Part shown: positions 11,698 through 21,654 of the stretch, piece by piece
Layout of the letters: every line of letters begins with the position of its first letter
How positions within the stretch are numbered: the first letter of the stretch is position 1
Assembly (NCBI GenBank): GCA_013350335.1
Contig: CM023539.1
Coordinates: 28,203,043 to 28,267,042 of the forward strand
Origin: Chimonanthus salicifolius
Lineage: Eukaryota; Streptophyta; Magnoliopsida; Laurales; Calycanthaceae
Direction: 5' to 3'
Length of the DNA stretch: 64,000 nt
Translations under genes and position numbers: made by a program
Notes under the pieces: generated by a model
Told to the model about the DNA's origin: nothing
Database searches by the model: none
What the model saw: only the letters and a program-made list of their open reading frames with translations

Positions 11698-11724
11698 AGA
11701 GGGGGGAGGGGGGGGGAGGGGGGG
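11698..11724 (+). other. G-run with quadruplex potential
   Basis: Runs of 6 to 9 G separated by single A's lie in the Copia LTR, giving four or more G-tracts within about 27 bp. This is an expanded version of the GAGAGGGGGG motif seen at 46802-46820. Confidence 0.6.
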
Positions 11725-11892
11725 AATAGGTCATTTACCATGGTGTTTACAAATTTTTTGATTGATTTGAGTGCAGCGGAACATTTATCAAGAGATTTGT
11801 TTAGTGGGTGCCCCATATAGACACCAGGAAAATATGCCTCTATACACCTGATTTCAAAATCGGGTGAAATTACCATTTTATCCCTATGTGTT

Positions 11893-12095
11893 CTATCATC
11901 CGAATGAACTGTTAGTTCATTTTTAGTTCGTTTGGATGAATATAATCATCCGAATGAACACATTAGTATAATTTCAGTTCGTTCGGACAAGTATATTCAT
12001 CCGAACGAACTGAAATACACTAATGTGTTCGTTTGGACGATTGAACTTATATATGTCATTCATTCGAATAATCACTTAGGATCATTCGAACGAAT
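11893..12095. repeat. Palindrome cluster CATCCGAACGAAC / GTTCGTTCGGA
   Basis: At least six half-sites in both orientations (for example 11898, 11930, 11947, 11975, 12000, 12027, 12085), separated by unrelated A/T-rich sequence, can form several hairpins. It sits within the Copia LTR, in the same style as the palindrome arrays in other LTRs here but with its own sequence. Confidence 0.75.
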
Positions 12096-12126
12096 GTGCC
12101 TTCTCATTCACTTCCTCAAGCTTGTG

Positions 12127-12290
12127 CTCTTCAGACTTGGCTCATGTTTTGGCTGCATCCCCATATTCCTCAAATTTGTTTTCTTCAGACTTGGCCCATG
12201 TTTTTGTTGCATCCCCATATTCCTCAAGTTTGTCATCTTCAGACTTGGCCCATGTTTTGGATTCATCTCCATATTCAGCTGCTTTGCTTT
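12127..12290 (-). repeat. 54-bp tandem repeat encoding an 18-residue unit
   Basis: Three copies of a 54-bp unit. On the minus strand it reads as an open repeat, with units like EEYGDATKTWAKSEENKF, preceded by MFAGRSQSK. The third unit has TGA where the others have Trp TGG. A period divisible by three and synonymous-looking differences suggest former coding sequence, perhaps a captured gene fragment inside an LTR. The family is not recognised. Confidence 0.6.
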
Positions 12291-12555
12291 GAGATCTGCC
12301 AGCAAACATGGCACTGCTTTCCTTTTTCAAGATAGAATTCGAAATAGCAGACCAAGGACCTATACTGCAGGAGTTGCCAAACTTACTTTGAGGAATTGCT
12401 GACTGATACTTGGTATCTCAAGAACTAGCTCTCCCTTGTGTGTCTTGTGCACCACATTTTGTAACGCCCCGCCCTCTCCGAGAAATCAGAGTCTAATTTT
12501 TTTTTTAAATAATAATAGAATAACGTTGGAAGAGAGCGGGCGGCGTCACGCCGCG

Positions 12556-12591
12556 AGCTAAGTTCGGACTTCCTAAGTCCGACCCTTAACT
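12556..12591 (-). other. Conserved U5 hairpin of LTR D
   Basis: AGCTAAG pairs with CTTAACT (one wobble). Inner stem TCGGACTT pairs with AAGTCCGA perfectly. Confidence 0.75.
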
Positions 12592-13139
12592 GGCCACCCA
12601 TGTGTGCATGGACTAAACCCACGATAACAATCCACACATGGAACTAAACAAGTTATGTGGAATAAACTAGACTAACTGTGGAATTAGACTGAATAGATAG
12701 CAAGTACAAGTCTCAATTATTAAATAACTTAATCCAAACATCCATTGTCAATACCATAAACAAACCATAGCAAAGTTTACTAGCTGTTACATGTCCATAA
12801 AATATAACTCAAAAGGCAGTAATAAAGACATCCCAATCATCAATCAAGCGCTTAAGCTTGGCTCCCCTCCAGGTCCACGACCTTCTCTTTCCCTTTTCCG
12901 TTCTGCAATATCTTCTATGGATAGAATTAGGGCGTTAGATCAACGCGCCCAGTAGGATTTCCAATTAGGGTTGCCACATGGTTAGTATATAAAACATGCA
13001 TATATCATAGTATATATGGTTATCAAAAACAGATAAATAAATGCTATGTATGTATGCACATGTAATGAGCCCCACCCCATCACACATACATAGCCATCAC
13101 TTGACGAGACTCTCACCGTCAAGGTAAATCACAATACTC

Positions 13140-13370
13140 TTTCATTTCCTCTAGATGATCTTCCTCCTGGCGGGACCCACATCGCCTAAGGAGGTCGATC
13201 ATCATAACATTTCTCCTGGCGGGACCTGCATCGCCTAAGGAGACCAATGTATTTCTCATGATTATAACATTTTTCCTGACGGGACCTACATCGCCTAAGG
13301 AGACCAATGTATTATCATCATGATACTACTCCTGGCGGGACCTGCATCGCCTAAGGAGACTTTCCACAAA
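13140..13370 (-). repeat. Tandem hairpin module of LTR D, about 4 units
   Basis: Four units of roughly 60 bp. In each, own-strand CTCCT..AGGAG encloses GGCG..CGCC, making a two-tier stem. It occupies the same place in the LTR as the GGAG..CTCC module in LTRs F, G and K, though the sequence differs. Confidence 0.7.
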
Positions 13371-14081
13371 TCATCATCCCATGACCATGCATGAGATGCT
13401 AATGAATATATGACACATGTAATCAAATCTCATCATTCAAATCCAAGATGATAAAGAATAGTATAACAAATATCTCATAGAAAAACCATCTTAAAACCAA
13501 GTATAGATGTGGTTACAAGTAGGTAGGAAGCCTACTGAAGATTCACTTCAGCGTCCGATCTTTCTTAATCGTCACCCGTTCACGACTCGTACGCCGTTCA
13601 CGTTCCGTTACCTTGTGATGTAACAGCAAGTCAATCATACTATCATTTTAAATTTCCATTCACATCTTAAGACCCAAAAGTCATCTTGTGGGGTTCGGCC
13701 ATACCCATGGCCGAACCTCATCAACTTAGGATTTAACGTCCCTTTTCATTTGATCTCTCTTTTATTTAATCCTTAATAAACATCATATACCACAAAAATA
13801 CCTTGGTAGGGTTCGGTCATACAACATGGTCGAACCACACCACTTTGGTTTGGGTCCATACATCCAATCCTATGATCATTCCATCTTTGATCATTTCATC
13901 AATAATTGCCTTTATGCCATTTAGGCTAACCTTTTGTTTAATTTTCCATAAACACCACTAACCATATCCAAACCAACTTAGTGGGGTTCGTGTAACGCCC
14001 CGCCCTCTCCGAGACAAAATCAGAGTCTATTTTTTTTTAAAACATAAACACCAGACAAGGGCGGAGGGACGTCACGACGCG

Positions 14082-14117
14082 AGTTAAGTTCAGACTACCC
14101 AAGTCTGAACCTTAACT
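14082..14117 (-). other. Conserved U5 hairpin of LTR E, near-perfect
   Basis: AGTTAAGTTCAGACT pairs with AGTCTGAACCTTAACT around a 5-nt loop, with one bulged base. CAGACT/AGTCTG replaces the GGACTT/AAGTCC inner stem of other families, a compensatory change. Confidence 0.8.
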
Positions 14118-14729
14118 GGCCACTCATGTGTACATGGACTAGACCATGATAACAAATCACACATGGAACTAAACAATAACTTGCGGAAATAGAATGAATA
14201 GATAGCAAGTAACAATCTCAATTAATAATTAACATAAAACAACCATCCATAGTTAATAACCTAATAAACCATACCAAAGTATTAACTTATTACATGTCCA
14301 TCAAATATAACTCAAACGACAATAAATAAAAAGTCCTGTTCATCAATCAAGCGCTTAGGCTTGGCTCCCCTCCCGGTCATCGACCTTCTCTTTCCCTTTC
14401 CTTGTTCCCGCATTATCCTCTAAGGATAGAATTAGGGCGTTAGATCAACGCGCCCAGTAGGTTCCCGATTAGGGCTACCACATGGTTAGCATATAAACAT
14501 GCATATATATGATAGTACATGATTATCAAAAACATATAAAACCATGCTATGCATGTATGCAAATGTAATGAATGCCACCCCATCACACATACATAGCCAT
14601 CACTTGACGGGACTCTCACCGTCAAGGTAAATCACAATACACTTTCATCTGGAACTCACACGATAAGATAATCCACAGTAATCCTCGTTACCTGTGGAAA
14701 GACACTTCATCATTGAGTTGTTTCATATC

Positions 14730-14830
14730 ACATATTAGTCCTCTTGGTGGGACTCTCATCGCCTAAGGAGACCATTGTGACTCTTATCATCATGTTACTC
14801 CTCCTGGCGGGACTCTCATCGCCTAAGGAG
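14730..14830 (-). repeat. Tandem hairpin module of LTR E, 2 units
   Basis: Two copies of TCCTCCTGGCGGGACTC..CGCCTAAGGAG with the same two-tier stem as in LTR D but fewer units. Confidence 0.7.
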
Positions 14831-15181
14831 GACGGTAACTCATAATTGCAACACAGCATATCCTCAATCATCATCCCATGTCCATGCATGAGATGCCAAT
14901 GCATTGTATGGCATTTGTAAATACATAACTCATCATTCAAAATATGATAAATAATAGTATGTCAATATCTCATAAAACCCATCATGAAAACAAGTGTAGA
15001 TGTGGTTACAAGTAGGTAGGAAACCTACTGAAGATTCTCTTCAGTGTTCGATCTTTCTTAGTCGTCAGCCGTTCACGACTCGCACGCTGTTCTCGCAAGT
15101 CTCGATACCTTATTTTCATAGCAGCAAATTAAACATTCATTTTGTAATTCCAACTTGGTCTAAGTCCCAAAATGCACTATG

Positions 15182-15312
15182 TGGGGTTCGGCCATACCCA
15201 TGGCCGATCCTCACCTATTATCCTTTGGTTTCTCATTCGTTTAATCTCTATTAAGCATCAAATTCTACAAAAACACCTTGGTAGGGTTCGGCCATACAGC
15301 ATGGCCGAGCCA
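15182..15312. repeat. Dyads GGTTCGGCCAT / ATGGCCGA in LTR E
   Basis: Two units, 15184-15208 and 15284-15310, with short loops. Their counterparts in D are at 13690-13716 and 13806-13833. Confidence 0.8.
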
Positions 15313-16224
15313 TACCCCTTTGTTTTGGGTCCATACAACCATAACTATGATCATTCTACCTTTGATCATTTCTCCCATAACTATGATAACCTTTTCCTTA
15401 AACAAACTAAAATCATTAATGATCCCTTCATGATTCTAACCCTAAAAACTCCATTAAAAATCCTTAATTACCTACCATGGTTTTCTTCATTAAGCTCCCT
15501 TTAAAATTTACAAACATTTGACCCTTTTTAAACCTCCAAATTATTAATGCATTACTCCATATCTTCCATCCTTCTGAACCCATTTAAAACCACCATTACA
15601 TCACCATAGGATTTAAAAACATTCCATCCCTAAAATCTCCCCATGGTTTTATTTTTTAGAACATTATTTCCCACACTTAAAATCCATTTTAAACTATCAC
15701 CATTCTCAACCATTTTTCCCTATTTTTACACCCTTCAAATTTACAAACACATAACCCTAGGGTTCATGGTTCACTCCCATCTATGCCTTTCAAGGCCATA
15801 AAACCATTTTCATTTTTATGAATTTCTTCATTTAAAACCCTTTCAAAAATCACTACATTTGATCATAAAAACTCTAAAAATCATAATCATCTTTCCATGG
15901 CTTTCATTCTTTACAACCCTAATAAAATCACTTAAACACCCACCATGGTTTTGACCTTAAAAACCCCATTCCAATTTACTTAATTACTCACCATGATTCC
16001 TTCCAAAAATTCCATACATCCATTGCTTAAATAATTTAATTACATAATGTCCTTAATCCATTTATTTTTCTTAACCCTAATTTACCCATTAGGGTTTTGT
16101 CCATTTTTCATCCTTCCATGGGATGGATTTGAGATCCAAGGCCTATGATCATTTGGCCACCATCAAATCTAATAAGAATGGATCCCAAATCTTAAACCCT
16201 AAAAATTCAAATCTCTTGTTTAGG

Positions 16225-16240
16225 AATTACTTACAATCCG
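16225..16240 (-). other. Putative splice donor of LTR E
   Basis: Own strand: GACGTCGGATT then GTAAGTAATT; the intron would begin at 16234. Same leader end as in LTRs C, F and M. Confidence 0.5.
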
Positions 16241-17844
16241 ACGTCTCCTCTGGCTTTTCTTTCTCCTCTTGATTTCCTTAGCCTCCTTTCTCCTTCTTCT
16301 TGATCTTTGGTCGGCCAAGATGCTTGATCAATGGAAAAACATCAAAGCTTAGGTCGGCTAAGGTAGGGTTAGGTTTGAGAGAGGGAGAGGAGGAGATGGT
16401 GAGAAAGAAGATCCCATGCTTTGATCTTGGAGTGGTGGACCATGCTTGCACTTCTTTCATCTCTTCTTCTCTTCTTCTCTTCTTCTCTTCTTAGTTCTCT
16501 TCCTCTCTCCATTGGGTGTGTGAGGGACGGCTTTGAGAGTGCAAAAGAGGAAAAGAGTGAAATGAGAGTGAAAATGGAGAGAATGAGATGAAAACTCATC
16601 TTATCCTTTTGATTACTTAATTTACACACAACCATTAACTTTCCCACCAACCCATAAGATATTTTCCATGCTTTATGGTGGTGGTTGGGATAACCACCAC
16701 CAAGCCAACGTTGCTGTTAAAGATAAAATGGCTTTTGGTCTTCCATCTTTGACCACCTTTTTTATTAGCTTAATTAATTAATTAAATTGGATCATTAGGT
16801 TAAGTTAATTAATTTCCACTTAACTTAATTCCATTTGCTTAAATTCCCTTCATGCATACACCCATGGTTGACCAATTCAACCATGGTGGCCGGCCCCACC
16901 AATCCTTGGTCCACACGCCACCTCACTTGGTGAGGTGGAGGTGGGTCCCATTTGGCTATGTCACCTTGATCTAATTAAAATTAACTTAGGTGATTTTTCA
17001 CATTAATTTATTCAATCCCTTCCAACTAATTGGATCTCCATTGGGCCCATGGCCCAATTACATTCCCTCCTATCCATTTACCTTAGAGCTTAAATCATTT
17101 TGACCCATTGGGTCCCGGATGTGCATTGGGCCCAATTTGACTATCCTTGGCCCAATTGACTATCATTGACCCTTTAAATGAATTTAAATCCAAGCCATGG
17201 TCCATTGGGCCACACTTGGGCCTTTGTCCAACTTTTGATCCATTTACCATCTACTCCATCAAATTTCCTGTAATAGCCCGAATTTTCGAATCAATATATA
17301 TTTGGCATTTATTGATTTTAATTTGAATTTTAACATGATGGAATACCAAATGGATCAAAAGTTGGGACAAGGGTCCAAGAATGGTCCAATGGGCCATGGA
17401 TTGGATGAAATCCATTTAATGGGTCAATGAGAACTAATCGGGTCAAGGATGGTCAAATTGGGCCCAATACTCATTTGGGACCCAATGGACCCAATTGAGG
17501 TAAGCCTAAGGTAAGGAGGGAATTTAATTGGGCCATGGGCCCAATGTCTACCCAATAAACCATGAATTGGAATTAATACAATTAATGGGTCAATGGTAAG
17601 TAATTGGGTCAAGATAGTCAATTTGGGCCAAAGTAGGTAAGCCCTAAAATAAATGGGAAAGACAAAATATAATTGGGCCATGGACCCAATGGTGATCCAA
17701 TTAAGATAAATTAAATGGATTAGATAATTATAAAACTATCTAAGTTAAGATGTATCAAGATTAAGTAATATGGCCAAATGGGGCCCACCTCCACCTCAGC
17801 CATTGAGGTGGCATGTGGACCAAGGAAAAAGTGGGGCCAACCAT

Positions 17845-17927
17845 CATGGTTGACTTGGTCAACCATGGATAAATTTAAGAAGACTAAGGTGGGGGCCGTC
17901 CACCATGGTTGACTTGGTCAACCATGG
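17845..17927. repeat. Two CCATGGTTGAC..GTCAACCATGG palindromes in LTR F
   Basis: Near-perfect 24-25 bp palindromes at 17845-17868 and 17903-17927 with a 4-5 bp centre. The same palindrome lies in the U3 of LTRs C (10967), E (16862), G (22373), M (about 40950 and 41145) and K (57972). Confidence 0.85.
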
Positions 17928-18499
17928 GTGATTTATTAGATAGATAATTTAATGGAATTAAATTGGATGAAAATTAATTAACCTAAGTGAGGACTTAACT
18001 TAACTAATTAGGTTGATTAATTAGGGTCAACATAGACAAGTCAAAGAGGACAAGGGAGCCATGCTTGGTGGTTGGGTCTCAACCACCACCACCAAAGTCA
18101 AGCTAGCCCATGCTTGGTTGGTGAGGAAGTTAATGTTTGAGTGAAGGCTACTCCAACCATCTCCATCTCATTTCAAACAAACATTTTTCACTCTCTCTCT
18201 CCCTCCCACTCTCAAAAACCGTCCCATGCAGTGGAGGAAAGAAAAAGAGAAGAAAACTTAGAAGAAGAAGAGAAGAAAAGAGAAGGAGAGAGCAAGCCTT
18301 GGTCCACCCCTTCAAGATCAAAGGCTAACATCTTCTTTTCCATCACCTTCCCCTCTCCCTCTCTCAATCTAACCCCATCTACCATAGCCGATCCAAGCAT
18401 ATTTCACCATTGACCAAGCACATCTAGCCGATCAAACAAGGAGAGGAAGAAGAAAGGAGGCCAAGGAAGTCGACAGGGAGCGACAAAGACCGGAGGAGT

Positions 18500-18518
18500 C
18501 GTCGGATCGTAAGTATGT
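18500..18518 (+). other. Putative splice donor of LTR F
   Basis: GTCGGATC then GTAAGTATG; GT at 18509-18510. Preceded by a purine-rich leader (GAGGAAGAAG, GGAGGAGTCG) resembling an exonic splicing enhancer. Confidence 0.55.
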
Positions 18519-18719
18519 TCTAAACAAGAAATTTAATTTATTTAGGGTTTTAAGTTTTGGAATCCATTTCCTTGGATTGGATGGTGGCCAAACCATCATA
18601 GGCTTTGAATTTAAAAATCCTTCCAATGGTAGGATAAGGAATGGATAAAGTGGAGGAATGGATTAGGGATGTTAAGTATTTAAAATAATTGTTATGGATT
18701 TGTGAGGAAACTTTGGGCA

Positions 18720-19830
18720 ATAGGGTTCCGCCATGTAGCATGGCCGAACCCCATGGTGGCATATTAAATGATGGATGATGGAAGTATGGAAAATATGGAG
18801 AAGAGGTTAGGTTTCCTAAATGCAAAGTAATTGATGATTTTATTAAGGTTAGAAGGTTTAAAATGTTGGAGAATGATTTATGATAATTAGTTTTCAAGTG
18901 ATTTAAAATAGGGTTTAAAGGCATAGAATGGAATGAATGGATGACCATAGGGTTCGGCCATGTAGCATGGCCGAACCCCATGGTAAATATGGGTAATTTA
19001 TTAAGATTATAAGGTTTAAAGATAATGGAGAAAAATAATAGATTTAAATTGATTTATTGAGTATAGAATGTGATGTTTAAATGGGATGAAAATGGTGATG
19101 TAAATAGATGATTTAATTCAAATGGGGGTATGATGTTTTAAAGAAATCATGAACTATAGGGTTCGGCCATACAAGGTGGCCGAATCCCATGGTTAGTGAT
19201 CTATGAAGGTTAGGGCTCTTAGATGCTCAATGGTTAATGTTTTCTAAAGTTTGAAAATTATGAGTATGGTAAGTGATTTTAAAATGGATTATTTTTGGGA
19301 CAAAGCATTAGTCTTTGAAAATGGCATCCATGAAGGTGAACCCTAGGGTGGTGATTAGTGGTTTTAATAAATGGAAAATGATGTAGAAGAATGCTAGATT
19401 TTAATGGATTTATGAAAATGATATGTGAGGTTTTAAATGGGATGATTATGAGGACTTAAATGAATAAATTAAATTCATTGGTGATAGGATTAAATGAGAC
19501 AAAATGGACCCAAAAGAAGGGAGATAGGGTACCATGGGTTCGGCCATGGTGTATGGCCGAACCCATGATCCCTTTGTGGGCCACATTTAGGGCCAAATGT
19601 GAAAGGACATATGGGGATTAAATGTTTTTCAAAATTAAACAATAGGTGGCAGATTTTGGATATGTTATGGAATTATAAATGGGTCTAAGTTATGGATGAA
19701 ATTTAGACTTAAAATAGACATAAGTGGGTGAATGATTAATCATAGAGGAGAGAGTGGCAAAATGGTAATTATTAGCCACTTTGAAGAACCATGGGTTCGG
19801 CCATGGTACATGGCCGAACCCTATGTGGAT
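18720..19830. repeat. Dyad array GGTTCGGCCAT / ATGGCCGAACC in LTR F
   Basis: Units begin near 18721, 18950, 19157, 19528 and 19790. The best one (19525-19568) extends to CATGGGTTCGGCCATGG with its complement. All lie between the putative donor and acceptor. Spacers share no repeat. Confidence 0.88.
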
Positions 19831-20409
19831 TAGACATGAAATCGAATGCATTATGAATGATTAAGTGGAACGGATAGTTGCTGCGTTTAGGTTCGCAATT
19901 AGAGTATTTAAATGGCCAAAGAAATTGGATTTATGTATGTGTTTTAACCTATGGATAATGGGCTAAGTTAAGGACCGATTTTTGATAAACTTGTAATATA
20001 CTTAAGGATCATTGAATGGGTCTAGGGTTATGATCAGTTAGGAACTTAATCATGGATAACGTATGGACTAATTCGGTAAATGTAATAAGGTATCGGGACG
20101 TCGTAAACGGTACCCGATCGGCGACCGGATTATCAAACGGAAAGCGTAACGGAACGCTACGTGGTATTCGGTAGGATTCCTACCTTTTTGTAAGAGATGG
20201 ATATGTGATGGTATTTTAGATTATTTTGATTTGGCTTATGATGGATTTATGATTATGATTTATCTTATGATGAGTTTTAAGTTATGAATCATATGGATTA
20301 TATTTTAACATTATGCATTATATGGCTATGTATGGTATATCAAAATTATGGTTTATCTATGTACTACATAGCATAATGCACGTACATCTCATGCATGGCA
20401 TGGGCGGGA

Positions 20410-20590
20410 AAATAATGAAACCGGAGTCCATGCTCCGTCGGGGAGACCGAGAATCAGACATGGGGATAGCTTGAGGGCTATAACCGGAGTCCATGCTCCG
20501 TAGGGGCGACCGAGAATCAAACATGGGGATAGTTCTATAACCGGAGTCCATGTTTCGTCGGGGCGACCGAGAAGCAAACATGGGGACAAT
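20410..20590 (+). repeat. Tandem hairpin module of LTR F, 3 units
   Basis: Three units of about 60 bp. Each has CGGAG-TCCATG-CTCCG (small hairpin) then TCGG-GGCGA-CCGA (second hairpin) and ends AACATGGGG or similar. One unit has CGTAGGGG and one has TTTCG in place of CTCCG. Confidence 0.85.
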
Positions 20591-20738
20591 ACATTGTATG
20601 ATCATACGGATGATGGGTGGGACACATGACATAGGCACCCATGGCATAGCATTCATTACATGCTTATTTTGTTATATTTTATTGTATCGGTATGCGTGTT
20701 ATCACTAATCCATGTGCTAGCCCTACTCGGAGTCCTAC

Positions 20739-20785
20739 TGGGCGCGTTGACTAACGCCCTACTTCTACCCTAGCTGATGACGCAG
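20739..20785 (+). other. Branch-point hairpin and 3' splice site of LTR F
   Basis: GGGCGCGTT..AACGCCC hairpin with CTAAC at 20751-20755, pyrimidine run, TAG (AG 20772-20773) and a second candidate GCAG (AG 20784-20785). With the donor at 18509 the intron would be about 2.26 kb. Confidence 0.5.
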
Positions 20786-21130
20786 GGGATGGCGGAAGCG
20801 GTGGACATGACAGGAGCCAAGCTTAGGAGCTTGGGAAGCGCAGTCTTAGTTTATTTACGTTTATATTTTGGAGATGTAATTTTAAAGTAACTTAGCTTGT
20901 TGGGTTGTATAAATTTACATTTCTTGCGATGGTTTGGACGTTACTTATGGACAATTACATTTGGTGATATAAATAAGATCATAGGGGCATTTTGGTAATT
21001 TAATGTTGTATCTTCCCTTTTATCTAAAAACCGGTAGGATAGACTCTATTATCATGTTCCGCAATGATTATAATCCGCGAGCTTACTTCTTACGTGTGAA
21101 CCATTCTCGTGGACTTAGTTTCGCGCACTT

Positions 21131-21654
21131 GTGGGGTTGGCCAGTTAAGGGTCGGGCTTTAGAAGCTCGGACTTAACTCGCGTCGTGGCGTCTGCGCCCT
21201 CTCTCACTCTTCTATTTTCAAAAAAAAAAATAGACTCTGATTTTCGGAAAGCGGGTGAAAAAGGGCCGGGCGTTACAGAGGAGACCCAAGTCAAGGAGGA
21301 AAACCATAAAGTCCTTGTGGCCTCAATATTACAAAATGAGGATGCTCCCACAATTGATACAGTGGTGGATATTGAAAGTGGTAGTGATGAAGATGATGAT
21401 CTTCAATCCTCTTTCAATGCCTTGTACCTTGAGAGTGAGAAGTTGGCAAAGAAACTAGATAAGGCTAAAAGTGAAAATCTAAATTTGTCAAGCCAACTTG
21501 AAAGTGCAAAATATGAAAACACACAACTCACCTCTCAATTAAAAGCCTCTAATAATGAAAACATTAAGCTAAAAGATAATGAGAAGGCCTTTGAAGAATA
21601 AGTGGAAATACATTGTAAAGATGTAGAAAACCTATGGAAAATAAAAGGTAATCT
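21131..21654 (+). other. Gene-conversion tract copied from the LTR M locus
   Basis: Identical, as far as I can compare by eye, to 44372-44895 over 524 bp. It covers the last part of the LTR, the LTR end GGGCGTTACA and 377 bp of flanking SIRE-like gag. Just left of 21131, F and M differ at about five positions in 70 bp; just right of 21654 F returns to LTR sequence (CACTCTTCTATTTC) while M continues in gag. The junction shares TCT with the normal LTR sequence CTCTCACTC. Confidence 0.85.
21143..21178 (+). other. Conserved U5 hairpin of LTR F
   Basis: AGTTAAG..CTTAACT outer stem with inner stem GGGCTT/AAGCTC. It lies within the conversion tract, identical to 44384-44419. Confidence 0.75.

Larger units (their letters stand above)
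11653..12459 (-). mobile_element. Copia-like 5' LTR, 3' portion
   Basis: Begins next to the PBS. It carries the CCCGAGAGGGGGG block typical of the 3' end of Copia LTRs with C-runs, a G-run, a palindrome cluster and a short tandem coding-like repeat. It is cut at 12459 by the long-LTR complex 12460-21803. The rest of the same LTR is inferred to be 21804-21936 and 25215-25527, which ends with the LTR-start signature ACTAACA (own TGTTAGTGCC). Total about 1.25 kb. Confidence 0.6.
12460..13990 (-). mobile_element. Long-LTR fragment D (own 3' part)
   Basis: Starts TGTAACGCCCCGCCC on the plus strand, preceded by CATTT. It has the U5 hairpin (12556-12591), the AAGCGCTTAAGCTT hairpin near 12850, the branch hairpin with CTAAC (12934-12938 complement), a tandem repeat (13140-13370), GGTAGG palindrome near 13530 and dyads (13690-13990). 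It stops inside a dyad at 13990, where a second, closely related LTR (E) starts. The remainder of D and a CATTT partner are not found to the right of E, so D was cut by a rearrangement rather than by simple nesting. Confidence 0.75.

Noticed and set aside
15172..15504. 110-codon plus-strand ORF in LTR E
   Set aside because: Lies across dyads inside an LTR, is absent in the homologous part of D, and has no recognisable motif.
18137..18413. Overlapping short ORFs at the start of LTR F (and 41316-41657 in M)
   Set aside because: They lie in the CT- and GA-rich leader, overlap on both strands, and differ between F and M by frame-neutral noise. No domain is visible; better explained as non-coding leader.
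20357..20656. Minus-strand ORFs with repeated SRSPRRSMDSGY-like units (also 24196-24533)
   Set aside because: They simply translate the tandem hairpin module; the unit is not a multiple of three throughout and frames switch between LTR copies.
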